The position numbers were made by a program, and so were the translations under genes. From NCBI GenBank assembly GCA_034932745.1, contig JAYFOJ010000001.1:124001-188000 (forward strand): a DNA stretch of 64,000 bases, given 5' to 3'. The DNA is from JBAYST01 sp034932745 (GTDB lineage: Bacteria; Bacillota_I; Bacilli_A; RFN20; CAG-826). Of this stretch, positions 16,762 to 24,845 are shown one piece after another (the stretch's first letter is position 1; every line of letters begins with the position of its first letter). The notes beneath the pieces are model-generated. The model was given only the letters and a program-made list of their open reading frames with translations, was not told the DNA's origin and did not search any database.

Positions 16762-17232
16762 TTATTGATTGTTATATTTTTTGATGCTAGAAGCCATTTC
16801 TCTAACATCATCTTTTTTCTTTTTGTCTTCGCGCTTGTCGTAGAGTTTCTTACCTTTAGCAAGAGCGATTTCAATTTTGCAACGGCCTTTAGATAAGTAA
16901 ACCTTAGTTGGTACGATCGAATAGCCACCTTGAGACACTTTGCTTTCTAATTTCGTTAATTGATTTTTATGAAGTAATAATTTACGGCTTCTTAAAGAAT
17001 CGTGGTTAAAGATATTACCTTTATCGTATGGACTGATGTTCATATTGACGATATACGCTTCGTTGTTTTTAAAAACGACATAACTATCCGATATCGAGAT
17101 ACCGCCTTCGCGGATTGATTTTATTTCCGTGCCCAAAAGAACGATTCCACATTCTTCGAAATCGCTTAGAAAATAGTTGAATGAAGCCTTTCTATTTAGG
17201 GCTACGATTTTAATTCCAGTTGTCTTTTCCAT
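16762..17232 (-). CDS. smpB: SsrA-binding protein SmpB
   Basis: A 156-residue protein, the same length as Bacillus SmpB when started at 17232. An ATG eight codons upstream (17256) is also in frame, but the family begins at the chosen Met. Hallmarks are GTEIKSIREGGISISDSYV, the NMNISPYDKGN.FNHD segment, RSRKLLLHK and the C-terminal GKKLYDKRED tail. SmpB binds tmRNA and brings it to stalled ribosomes for trans-translation. The tmRNA gene itself is not found in this window. Confidence 0.95.
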   Translation of the reverse strand: MEKTTGIKIVALNRKASFNYFLSDFEECGIVLLGTEIKSIREGGISISDSYVVFKNNEAYIVNMNISPYDKGNIFNHDSLRSRKLLLHKNQLTKLESKVSQGGYSIVPTKVYLSKGRCKIEIALAKGKKLYDKREDKKKKDDVREMASSIKKYNNQ

Positions 17233-17312
17233 GTTTAGCAAGTCATATTCTAGCATAGATTATCTCTTTTATAAAAATATGGTAAGTGATAGATTTAATT
17301 AGCGAGGTAAAT

Positions 17313-18554
17313 ATGATTTCGACAATAAGCGAATTAGAAACCTATTTTAAGTCTTTAAGACAAGGCGATTATCAAAGAGATAATTTTGACGCCTTTCTCG
17401 ATAAGATTAAGTTTATATTTGATTTACCTGCGATTCATATCAGCGGATCTAATGGTAAAGGGACCACTGGTAGTGTTATTAAAAACATCTATATTAAAGA
17501 AAAATATAAGGTTGGTTATTTTCACTCTCCTTATTTATATAGTTTCACGGAGATGACTAGTGTTAATGACAAGAATATTGACATCAATGATTTTTTAGAT
17601 ATCGTCAATCAATATAAACCGTTAATCGATAAATATTCTTTATCAGAGTTTGAAGTTGAAACATTGGTGGCCTTTGAATATTTCAAAAAAGAGAAAGTTG
17701 ATATCGCTATTATCGAATGTGGTATGGGCGGACTATTAGACGCCACTAATGTATTTACGCCAATTTTAAGTATTATTACTTCTATATCGCTCGAACACAC
17801 TTTCTTTTTGGGCTCATCTTTAACGGAAGTAGCGCGTCATAAGGCAGGAATTATCAAAAAAGATATTCCTGTTTTAGTCGGTGAACTAGACGATGAATCG
17901 ATGGAAGTAATAAAAGAGGTGGCAAAGGAGAATAAATCGCGAGTCCACGTCGTCGGTCATTATTTATTTGAAGAATTGCAAAATGATGGATATATGTTTA
18001 CATATAAGCCATATGACAACCTTAAAATACATTCTTTAGCCCTTTTTAGCGTAATAGACGCATCTATCGCTTTAGCGGCGGTCGAAATATTAAAAGAGCG
18101 TTTCCCAGTCTCTAAAGCCTCGATTTACGAAGGAGTGGCTGATACCACCTTAACGGGAAGAATGGAAATTTTGAATCAAAAGCCATTAGTAATCGCTGAT
18201 GGTGCTCATAACCCAGAAGCTTCGATGCGTTTAAGAGAGAGCCTGGAAAAACTTCAAAACGACCGTCCAATCCATATTATATTTGCCGCTTTCCGCGATA
18301 AGAATATCGAAAGAATGCTAGCGGAATATAATTTTATTTCGCAAGATATTACACTTACAACATTTGATCATCCTCGAGCAAGACAAGAGGAAGAATACTT
18401 TTTGTTTTTGGGCGAATTTCCATTTAACGCTGACTATAAGTCACTAATTGCAAAAAAGTTCAAAGAGTATCCAAATGACATTATAGTAATCACTGGATCA
18501 TTAGCGTTTTCTAGTATCGTGTCCAAAGAATGGAAAGAAGGTAAAATCAAATGA
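17313..18554 (+). CDS. folC: Folylpolyglutamate synthase / dihydrofolate synthase
   Basis: A 413-residue Mur-ligase-type enzyme. Start at 17313 follows GAGGTAA; the in-frame codon at 17286 adds an unconserved tail. The ATP loop is SGSNGKGTTGS near residue 48, followed by SPYLYSFTEM and, in the C-terminal domain, ADGAHNPEAS near residue 295. It adds glutamate residues to folates (and to dihydropteroate in bifunctional forms), trapping them in the cell. The stop is TGA and overlaps the folT start as ATGA, so translation is coupled to the folate transporter. This suggests polyglutamation of imported folate. Confidence 0.93.
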   Translation: MISTISELETYFKSLRQGDYQRDNFDAFLDKIKFIFDLPAIHISGSNGKGTTGSVIKNIYIKEKYKVGYFHSPYLYSFTEMTSVNDKNIDINDFLDIVNQYKPLIDKYSLSEFEVETLVAFEYFKKEKVDIAIIECGMGGLLDATNVFTPILSIITSISLEHTFFLGSSLTEVARHKAGIIKKDIPVLVGELDDESMEVIKEVAKENKSRVHVVGHYLFEELQNDGYMFTYKPYDNLKIHSLALFSVIDASIALAAVEILKERFPVSKASIYEGVADTTLTGRMEILNQKPLVIADGAHNPEASMRLRESLEKLQNDRPIHIIFAAFRDKNIERMLAEYNFISQDITLTTFDHPRARQEEEYFLFLGEFPFNADYKSLIAKKFKEYPNDIIVITGSLAFSSIVSKEWKEGKIK

Positions 18555-19342
18555 ACATACTAGGTTTTAAGAAATTACCAATCGTTCAAAAAATTGCTCT
18601 TGCAGGTCTTTTTACGGCTTTAGCTTGTATATTAAACAAAGTTGTTGCGATTAATTATATTACGATGGTTCCGTTTGTTAGGGTTTCCTTTGGCGGTCCT
18701 GCTGTAATTATCTTTGCTTCATTGTTATTAGGACCGTTATTTGGCGGTTTAGTCGGTGGATTGAGCGATATTCTTGGATATTTCATTTTCGATATCAGAG
18801 CGTTTCCATACGCTCCTTGGATTACTATTACTTACATTCTTTTAGGAATGCTCCCATATTTTATCTTTTGGTTAGTAAAGAAGATTAAGAATAAGACAGT
18901 CATGGCTTCGATTACTTATGGAGTCATGGGCTTATTATTCGTTTTACTCTCACTATTTATCGTTTTAAACGACAGTATCGTTTGGTTTGGCCATACATAT
19001 ACTTTGAATTTAGAGCTTAAGATTTCACTGCCGATTTTGATGTTTGTTTTATTTGTTTTTATCATCGTATTTAATATATTGTTCGAAAAGAGCTTTAAAA
19101 AAAGAACGGATGTTAGTAAACTCCCATTTAATATTTATCAATTGTCGTTCGCGTTATTCATTATTGAAATCTTTATCATGGTGATTTTTGGATCATTTAT
19201 GAAGTCGATTCTTTTTGGAGTAGAACTCTATCCAATCATTGTCCTTTTTCAGTCAATGACAATGTTTTTTAATATTCCTATAAATACATTTATAATTTCG
19301 TATATAATATTAATCACGCGCCGTTATTACGCGGCCAATTAG
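18551..19342 (+). CDS. folT: Folate-specific ECF transporter S component
   Basis: A 263-residue integral membrane protein with about six helices. The segment VRVSFGGPAVIIFASLLLG followed by GLVGGLSDILGYF is typical of the FolT family of ECF substrate-binding subunits. It needs the shared EcfT/EcfA energising module, which is not in this window. It overlaps folC by 4 bases, giving a folate uptake-and-retention pair. Between helices four and five there is a longer hydrophilic loop than usual, near residues 178-190. Confidence 0.88.
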   Translation: MNILGFKKLPIVQKIALAGLFTALACILNKVVAINYITMVPFVRVSFGGPAVIIFASLLLGPLFGGLVGGLSDILGYFIFDIRAFPYAPWITITYILLGMLPYFIFWLVKKIKNKTVMASITYGVMGLLFVLLSLFIVLNDSIVWFGHTYTLNLELKISLPILMFVLFVFIIVFNILFEKSFKKRTDVSKLPFNIYQLSFALFIIEIFIMVIFGSFMKSILFGVELYPIIVLFQSMTMFFNIPINTFIISYIILITRRYYAAN

Positions 19343-19344
19343 CT

Positions 19345-19560
19345 ATGTTCAAAACACGTCATAATAAAGTCGAAGAAGAAGCAAAGAAAGAAAAAGATTA
19401 TCGTCCGACCAAAGATCTACACGCCGAAGGCGAAGACGACGAGAAATCTAATTTTCCTCTTGGTATGGTAATAACTATTGGAATTATCGTCCTGCTTATC
19501 ATTGTTTGCATAGTTGTTATCCAATTATCAGGAGGACCATTACCGTGGAATCAAAATTAA
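19345..19560 (+). CDS. Small single-pass membrane protein, unknown function
   Basis: A 71-residue protein. Residues 1-37 are strongly charged, and residues about 38-61 form one transmembrane helix (GMVITIGIIVLLIIVCIVVI) followed by a short outside tail. It starts 2 bases behind folT and its end overlaps the next gene by 16 bases, so it is held tightly in the folC-folT-endonuclease transcript. No family recognised. The ribosome binding site of the next gene lies within its C-terminal codons. Confidence 0.6.
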   Translation: MFKTRHNKVEEEAKKEKDYRPTKDLHAEGEDDEKSNFPLGMVITIGIIVLLIIVCIVVIQLSGGPLPWNQN

Positions 19561-20543
19561 AATTGGGCGTACTTTCCATTATGATGCTTGCCTTATGTGC
19601 TTGCACCGTTCCGACAAATTCATCATCGGAGGATAAACATTCTTCTAGTATTGAAGAACCTCTTTCATCTGAAACCGAGTCATCACAAAGCAGCAATGAG
19701 ACTAGCTCTACTGGGGGAAGTTCTTCGAACTCTTCGAGCAGCAGCTCATCATCTGAGAACCCTTCAAGTAGTTCTTCAAGTGAGCCTAGTTCATCTAGTT
19801 CTAGCGAATCCTCTTCATCGTCTAGCAGCAGTACTAATGATAATGATTTCAATGGATACTATGCCACTATTACAGATAACATGAGTGGTGCTACTTTATT
19901 GAGCGCGTTAAAAACAATTATTTCAAAAAATATTAGCGTTAGTTATGACTGGTCGAGATACGAGGATGCCGATGAAGCAATGGACGATCCAACATGTATT
20001 ACAACTATCTATTCTCGTGAGAATTTGAAGAAAACAGCACATGTTGGCAGCTCTCAAACTCCTGGACAATGGAATAGGGAACACACATTTCCACAAAGCA
20101 AACTAGATGGAAATAGTAAGAGCGATAATCACATTATATTTGCATCAGATTATAAGGTTAACGGAACTCGTAGTAACAAAGTTTTAGGTATGGTAGAGCA
20201 CACATCCAAAAATCAAGTAAAGGATGCTTATGGCAACTTAACCCAGTGCTATACAACAAGTTCACTTTTTGAACCAGTAGATATCGCAAAAGGCAAAACT
20301 GCTAGAGCGACAATGTATGCTAGCGTTTTATATGATTTATCGATTACAGATAATATATCTTCCGTTCAATTATGTTTAGAGTGGAATATTAGTTATGCTC
20401 CAGGAACAGAAGATGCTAGAAGGAACGATGCTGTTTTTAAGAATCAGAAGAACCGCAATCCATTCACGGATCATCCAGAATATGCATGTCGGATCTGGGG
20501 CAATACGAATTCAGCTACCAAAACAGTGTGTGGAATTAATTAG
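19545..20543 (+). CDS. Lipoprotein endonuclease I (EndA/NucM family)
   Basis: A 332-residue surface nuclease. The start is GTG 19545, set by AGGAGG 9 bases upstream; it opens a lipoprotein signal peptide with lipobox LCAC (Cys near residue 20). A Ser/Glu-rich linker follows (about residues 24-100). The endonuclease I domain runs from YYATITDNMSG to the C-terminus, with the catalytic block NREHTFPQSK (His180), then SDNHIIFASD and the late block KNRNPFTDHPEYACRIWG. These enzymes cut DNA and RNA without sequence preference using one Mg2+. It is anchored outside the cell on a flexible stalk and co-transcribed with folC-folT. A paralogue lies at 21649. Confidence 0.9.
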   Translation: MESKLKLGVLSIMMLALCACTVPTNSSSEDKHSSSIEEPLSSETESSQSSNETSSTGGSSSNSSSSSSSSENPSSSSSSEPSSSSSSESSSSSSSSTNDNDFNGYYATITDNMSGATLLSALKTIISKNISVSYDWSRYEDADEAMDDPTCITTIYSRENLKKTAHVGSSQTPGQWNREHTFPQSKLDGNSKSDNHIIFASDYKVNGTRSNKVLGMVEHTSKNQVKDAYGNLTQCYTTSSLFEPVDIAKGKTARATMYASVLYDLSITDNISSVQLCLEWNISYAPGTEDARRNDAVFKNQKNRNPFTDHPEYACRIWGNTNSATKTVCGIN

Positions 20544-20565
20544 CATAAAACGGTAAAGAAGATTA

Positions 20566-20592
20566 TCCCTCAAAAGAGGGATTTTCTTTTGA
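20566..20592 (+). terminator. Intrinsic terminator after the first endonuclease gene
   Basis: Stem ATCCCTC/GAGGGAT with loop AAAA, followed by TTTCTTTT. Confidence 0.85.
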
Positions 20593-20599
20593 CGAAAAG

Positions 20600-20628
20600 T
20601 TGACACATTATTATGTGTATGATAAACT
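20600..20628 (+). promoter_or_regulatory. Promoter of rpmG-secE-nusG-endonuclease
   Basis: Consensus -35 TTGACA (20600-20605), spacer of 17, -10 TAAACT (20623-20628). Predicted start near 20635. Confidence 0.7.
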
Positions 20629-20660
20629 CAAGACACTAAATGTTCTAAAGGAGTTAAGAG

Positions 20661-20810
20661 ATGAGAGAAAAAGTGATTTTGATTTGCTCCGAATGTCTAT
20701 CGAGAAACTACACGACCACTGTCAAAAGAGAAGGACAAAAAGAGCGTTTAGAAATTAGGAAGTTTTGCCCAAAATGTGGCAGATACACCATTCATAAAGA
20801 GTCCAAGTAG
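20661..20810 (+). CDS. rpmG: 50S ribosomal protein L33
   Basis: A 49-residue protein, too short for a standard ORF cut-off. It starts at ATG 20661 behind AAAGGAG and has the zinc-type L33 pattern: CSEC near residue 9 and CPKCGRYTIHKESK at the C-terminus. Its place directly before secE and nusG is the usual one in Firmicutes. Confidence 0.93.
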   Translation: MREKVILICSECLSRNYTTTVKREGQKERLEIRKFCPKCGRYTIHKESK

Positions 20811-20824
20811 GAGGAACATTATTT

Positions 20825-21025
20825 ATGGGTTTAAAAAAGTATGCTAGTGGAGTCGTCAAGGAAGGAAAACGCGTTCGCTGGCCAAAGCGAGAAGTTTTAA
20901 TTCCGGCCATTCTTACCGTGGTTATCATTTCTGTCTTTTTTGGAATTATGCTTTTATTAGAAGACTGGGCGGGTAACTCGCTCTTAGCCATTATTAAAGA
21001 TGCATTTTCAGGATTAGCAAAATAA
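20825..21025 (+). CDS. secE: Preprotein translocase subunit SecE
   Basis: A 66-residue single-helix SecE. An amphipathic N-terminal part ends in the signature VKEGKRVRWPKREVLIPA, followed by one transmembrane helix (residues about 28-48). It clamps SecY in the translocon through which the many lipoproteins of this window are exported. It lies 14 bases after rpmG and 7 before nusG. Confidence 0.94.
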   Translation: MGLKKYASGVVKEGKRVRWPKREVLIPAILTVVIISVFFGIMLLLEDWAGNSLLAIIKDAFSGLAK

Positions 21026-21032
21026 GGAGCAG

Positions 21033-21644
21033 ATGAATATGTTTGCAGAAGAGAAAAAAGAAGTATTGGATTTTAGTGAAGAAGGCATTAAAGCCGAAAA
21101 GTTAGGCGATAAATCTTGGTACGTTGTGAATACGTATAGTACACACGAAAAAAGAGTCGCTGAAAACTTAAAAAAACGTGTTGAATCAATGAATCTTCAA
21201 AATCTCGTATTCCGTATTATCGTCGCTGAACAAGAAGTTCCAGTGATGAAAGATGGACAACCTACCGGAAAAATGAGAATGAAGAATCTTTATCCGGGTT
21301 ATGTCTTCGTCGAAATGATTATGACCGACTACGCTTGGTTCGTCGTTCGTAACACTCCAGGTGTCACCGGATTCGTCGGTTCTTCTGGTAAAGGAACGAA
21401 ACCATTCCCAATTCCAAGAGAACAAGTAGAGCCAGTCTTGAAAAGAATGGGTATGGTCGATGCTTCGATGTATGATCGTTACTCAGAAGAAGACTTGGTC
21501 AAAGTCATTCACGGACCTCTTGAAGGTACCGAAGGCAAAATCGTCTCTATCGATAAGGAAACTGGCGTCGTTGTCGTCGAGGCCGTCTTCTTTGGCCGCG
21601 CAACTCGTCTAGAAGTCGATTTCTCTGAAATTGAAAAGGTGTAA
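21033..21644 (+). CDS. nusG: Transcription termination/antitermination protein NusG
   Basis: A 203-residue protein. The NGN domain starts at about residue 28 (KSWYVVNTYSTHEKRV) and includes YPGYVFVEM and VRNTPGVTGFVG; the C-terminal KOW domain has GPLEGTEGKIVSID. NusG binds the RNA polymerase clamp and supports pausing and elongation. The N-terminal extension of about 25 acidic residues is longer than in Bacillus NusG. A lipoprotein nuclease gene starts only 4 bases after its stop, which is unusual. Confidence 0.95.
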   Translation: MNMFAEEKKEVLDFSEEGIKAEKLGDKSWYVVNTYSTHEKRVAENLKKRVESMNLQNLVFRIIVAEQEVPVMKDGQPTGKMRMKNLYPGYVFVEMIMTDYAWFVVRNTPGVTGFVGSSGKGTKPFPIPREQVEPVLKRMGMVDASMYDRYSEEDLVKVIHGPLEGTEGKIVSIDKETGVVVVEAVFFGRATRLEVDFSEIEKV

Positions 21645-21648
21645 ATTT

Positions 21649-22497
21649 ATGAATATTAAAAATTATAGATTTGCAATTCTTCTCGGATTAACGATTAGTT
21701 TAGCCGCTTGTAATGCGAATAATGGCGGTAGCAGCAGTCAAAACGGTAGTAGTGGTTCTGAATCATCAGAAACCTCTTCATCGAGTTCTTCTAGTTCTGA
21801 CCCTCAAGCTGCTTATTATGCTTCAATTACCGACAATATGACTGGAACAGCCTTGTTAAGCGCTCTTCGGTCATTGAATTCGCAGAAGAGAACTAAAACA
21901 GTCGGTTATGGAAACATGGGAGATTACTATAAACAAACAGATGGAGATCCAAGTAATTCATCCAATCTTATTGGTTTTTACTCTGGTACATCAAAATATT
22001 TCGATGGAGAATTTTACTCCAGTGGTGCTGATAAGTTTAATCGCGAACACGTTTGGCCAAAAAGTCATGGTGGAAACCTCGTCGATGATGATATTCATAT
22101 GACAAGACCAACAATTATTTCTGATAATAGTTCTAGAGGCAATTCATTCTATGTTGAAGGTATGAATTCATCCTCAAATGGATGGGATCCATATACGGCA
22201 GGTTTCTTAATCAAGTATCGTGGCATTGCTGCGAGAATTATCTTCTACTGTGTGGTCGCTAATAGCAGTTTGAGTATTATTGACTCTAACACTGGTGGTG
22301 GTTCACAAATGGGCAAGCTAAGCGACTTACTTAAATGGAATCTTGCTTATACTATCGATGCGACCGAAACACGCCGCAATAGTGCTGCTCAAGGGATTCA
22401 AGGTAATAGAAACCCATTCATCGATCATCCAGAATACGCATGTAAGATTTGGGGAAATACTAATTCGACAACCAAAGCTATGTGCGGACTCAACTAA
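21649..22497 (+). CDS. Lipoprotein endonuclease I, second copy
   Basis: A 282-residue paralogue of the enzyme at 19545. The start at 21649 is chosen because it opens the lipoprotein signal (lipobox LAAC, Cys near residue 21); the AAAGGTG site lies in the end of nusG. The Ser-rich linker is shorter (about residues 24-50). The nuclease domain has NREHVWPKSHGG (His134), DDDIHMTRPT and GNRNPFIDHPEYACKIWG, closer to the classical EndA/NucM pattern than the first copy. Expected to cut extracellular DNA or RNA. Being in the rpmG-secE-nusG transcript implies constitutive, growth-linked expression. Confidence 0.9.
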   Translation: MNIKNYRFAILLGLTISLAACNANNGGSSSQNGSSGSESSETSSSSSSSSDPQAAYYASITDNMTGTALLSALRSLNSQKRTKTVGYGNMGDYYKQTDGDPSNSSNLIGFYSGTSKYFDGEFYSSGADKFNREHVWPKSHGGNLVDDDIHMTRPTIISDNSSRGNSFYVEGMNSSSNGWDPYTAGFLIKYRGIAARIIFYCVVANSSLSIIDSNTGGGSQMGKLSDLLKWNLAYTIDATETRRNSAAQGIQGNRNPFIDHPEYACKIWGNTNSTTKAMCGLN

Positions 22498-22506
22498 TAA
22501 AAAAAC

Positions 22507-22542
22507 AAGCATTCATATTTCGATATGAGTGCTTTATTTATA
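22507..22542 (+). terminator. Intrinsic terminator after the second endonuclease gene
   Basis: A 12-pair stem (AAGCATTCATAT/ATATGAGTGCTT, one G-T pair) capped by a TTCG tetraloop, followed by TATTTATATA. Confidence 0.75.
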
Positions 22543-22595
22543 TATAGCATTCAAATAAATGTTATATTTTGTTTGTATAAAATATGGAGCAAAAA

Positions 22596-24107
22596 ATGAA
22601 ACTTAAGAAATTATTATTTAGTATTCCGTTACTTGGATTGCTTACTGCATGTACTTTTATTAATGTCCATTCAAGCAGCGATAATTCTAGTTCCTCTTCC
22701 AATAGTCAGTCATCCAGCTCTTCTAATTCATCAAGCGGTGAAGAATCATCTAGCAGTGAAGAATCATCTAGTAGTGAAGAACCATCGTCTAGTAGTGAAT
22801 CTTCATCTAGTTCAGAGGAGCCATCATCTAGCAGTGAGTCTTCCTCTTCATCTAGTTCCTCTAGTGAAAATACACAAACATTCAATGATCGGATAGCAAA
22901 TATGGTTTCGACTGGAATAAAAGCGACCAGTGGTGAGGCTAATGCAAAAGAAAGTGCCATCTATAATCAATCAGCTATACTCGGAAGCGCTGCGCATCCT
23001 TTGCTTAATCAGCCAACTTCAAATTACATCGAAATAGTGGCAATTGAGCAACCGAATCAATATGGCGATGCCGTTCTTATTAAGTGCGGAAATGCTGAGA
23101 TAATTATCGATGTCGGAATGTCTTCTAGTAACTACTACGATGACGGCACATCCTATGGCAATTTCTTAAAACAGCAATATGCTTCATATATAACTGACAA
23201 TACTGTCGACTTAATGATAGTTTCGCATCCGCATGATGATCACATTGGCGGTTTCCCTGGATTTGTTTCTTCTAATGTAACTAAAATTGGAATGCTTGTC
23301 GATTATGGATATCGCTATACTGGGTCTTCAGAATCTTATTACTATAATCAAATTAGAAATCAGATTTCGTCGAAATGGGGCGGAGTATATCATCCAGTAT
23401 ATGATTGCGTTAATAGTTTAAATAACGGACTTCCTAGGACCTATATTACGCAAGAGCTGTTTATCGATTGGATCGATACCGGAGTCTATCAATCTAATCC
23501 TAACTTGAGCTACAGTAACCTCACATATAATGGTTCATCGATAAGTGATTTAAATATCACTAGTGTGACTGGGATCCTTTCTTATAAGAATTTCTCATAT
23601 TTCTTTGATGGAGACATGCAAAATACTACATCTTACGGAGATATCGACGGCGAAATAAATATGGTGAGTTTAAATTCTAGCAACCCTTTGTTCCATAAAG
23701 TTACGATGTCAAAAATCGCTCATCACGGCTCGACAACCGGAACATATACGCAGCTATTAACAGCGATTACCCCAAAGATATCTTTTATATCTGCAGGAAG
23801 AGTTGATTCTAGTAATAGTTACGGAAGTCTTGTTGGAGCATGTTCAGGTCATCCACACGCGGCCACCTTAGCGCGGATTAAAAATGCCGGAATTAAGGCG
23901 TATTTGAACTCTGCTAGTGGCACCTTACACTTTGTCACAGATGGAAGTCTAGTTAATCCAATTTACTTTGTTGGAGCGCCATTAAAGTCGACTTTGCTCG
24001 GTGGAAAAACTAGTGATCCAACAGCACTAAATCTTCCATATGGCAGTACGACAGATATGTATAACGATCTATGGAATTCGACATTCTATGAGAAATGTCA
24101 TGCTTAG
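22596..24107 (+). CDS. Lipoprotein metallo-beta-lactamase-fold hydrolase, ComEC C-terminal type
   Basis: A 503-residue surface lipoprotein. Start at 22596 has GGAG 6 bases upstream and opens a signal peptide with lipobox LTAC; the ATG at 22584 overlaps that site. A Ser/Glu-rich stalk with repeated SSSEE/SSEEP units covers about residues 24-95. The MBL domain carries HPHDDH (His211, His213, Asp215, His216) and a later AHHGST, the pattern of the ComEC hydrolase domain and related phosphodiesterases. Extracellular nuclease or phosphodiester hydrolase activity is likely. It has its own terminators on both sides. Paralogue at 56394. Confidence 0.82.
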   Translation: MKLKKLLFSIPLLGLLTACTFINVHSSSDNSSSSSNSQSSSSSNSSSGEESSSSEESSSSEEPSSSSESSSSSEEPSSSSESSSSSSSSSENTQTFNDRIANMVSTGIKATSGEANAKESAIYNQSAILGSAAHPLLNQPTSNYIEIVAIEQPNQYGDAVLIKCGNAEIIIDVGMSSSNYYDDGTSYGNFLKQQYASYITDNTVDLMIVSHPHDDHIGGFPGFVSSNVTKIGMLVDYGYRYTGSSESYYYNQIRNQISSKWGGVYHPVYDCVNSLNNGLPRTYITQELFIDWIDTGVYQSNPNLSYSNLTYNGSSISDLNITSVTGILSYKNFSYFFDGDMQNTTSYGDIDGEINMVSLNSSNPLFHKVTMSKIAHHGSTTGTYTQLLTAITPKISFISAGRVDSSNSYGSLVGACSGHPHAATLARIKNAGIKAYLNSASGTLHFVTDGSLVNPIYFVGAPLKSTLLGGKTSDPTALNLPYGSTTDMYNDLWNSTFYEKCHA

Positions 24108-24115
24108 ATAATAAA

Positions 24116-24146
24116 AAAACGAGCGGGGAACTGCTCGTTTTTATTT
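24116..24146. terminator. Bidirectional terminator between the MBL gene and ktrA
   Basis: Stem AAAACGAGC/GCTCGTTTT with an 8-base loop and T-runs on both strands, between two convergent genes. Confidence 0.85.
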
Positions 24147-24161
24147 TAATTATATTAGTTA

Positions 24162-24824
24162 TTAGCCATTCAATCCTTGGCGGAATTCACGAATTGCTTT
24201 AGTGGTGCCGACGACAAATATCTTATCGTTAGGAAGAATCTTGTCTTTACCACCTGGAACAAGTGATGTGCCATCTTCTCTTACGACTAATAAAACGTTG
24301 ACGCCATATTTTTCTTTTGGGTTGAGTTCCATTAATGAAGCAGGGACAAATGCTTGTTTGATGACGATTGATACAACTGAGTATTTCTTATCTAACTTAT
24401 AGAAGTCTTTATAGTCGTATTCTCCTAAACGGTTTGCTAAGGCTGCGCCTGCAGCTTTTTGTGGGGTAACCACTTCGTTAGCACCGAGTTTCTTGATAAT
24501 CGGGATATAGTAGTCATTATCGACTCTAACGATGATATACTTAACTCCAATTTCTTTTAAGATAACCGTTGTTAAAACCGTTGCTTGGTCATTATGGCCG
24601 AATGCAATAATAGCGGCATCAACATCTTGAACTCCGAGTTCTTTTAATGCATCTTCATCTGTTGCATCAGCGATAAAAGCTGTTGGAAGAATAGTTGCGA
24701 TTCTCCTAACATTATCTTCATTACTATCGATAGCGATGACGTCGGCTCCATTAGCGACTAATTCTTCGACGACAGCACTACCGAACTGACCTAGACCGAT
24801 GACTGCGAATGATTTTTTACCCAT
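24162..24824 (-). CDS. ktrA: Potassium uptake regulatory subunit KtrA/TrkA type
   Basis: A 220-residue cytoplasmic protein. The N-terminal RCK domain has the nucleotide-binding VIGLGQFGSAVVEEL with the acidic residue at the end of the second strand (AIDSN). The C-terminal RCK_C domain (residues about 135-220) is where c-di-AMP binds in characterised Ktr proteins. It gates the KtrB channel encoded immediately upstream on the same strand (21 bases apart). Confidence 0.92.
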   Translation of the reverse strand: MGKKSFAVIGLGQFGSAVVEELVANGADVIAIDSNEDNVRRIATILPTAFIADATDEDALKELGVQDVDAAIIAFGHNDQATVLTTVILKEIGVKYIIVRVDNDYYIPIIKKLGANEVVTPQKAAGAALANRLGEYDYKDFYKLDKKYSVVSIVIKQAFVPASLMELNPKEKYGVNVLLVVREDGTSLVPGGKDKILPNDKIFVVGTTKAIREFRQGLNG

Positions 24825-24845
24825 AAAAATAATCCCCTTTATATT

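Noticed and set aside
18549..18554. Mycoplasma genetic code (TGA as Trp)
   Set aside because: folC ends with TGA overlapping the folT ATG, and Trp is written TGG throughout, so the standard bacterial code fits.
19517..19852. Leu/Glu-rich open frame on the minus strand
   Set aside because: It is the complement of the Ser-rich stalk of the endonuclease at 19545. The same holds for 22706-22960 on the minus strand.
22741..22870. Tandem DNA repeat or CRISPR-like array
   Set aside because: The repeats are imperfect and keep codon phase (Ser/Glu linker), with no spacers of equal size and no cas genes in the window.
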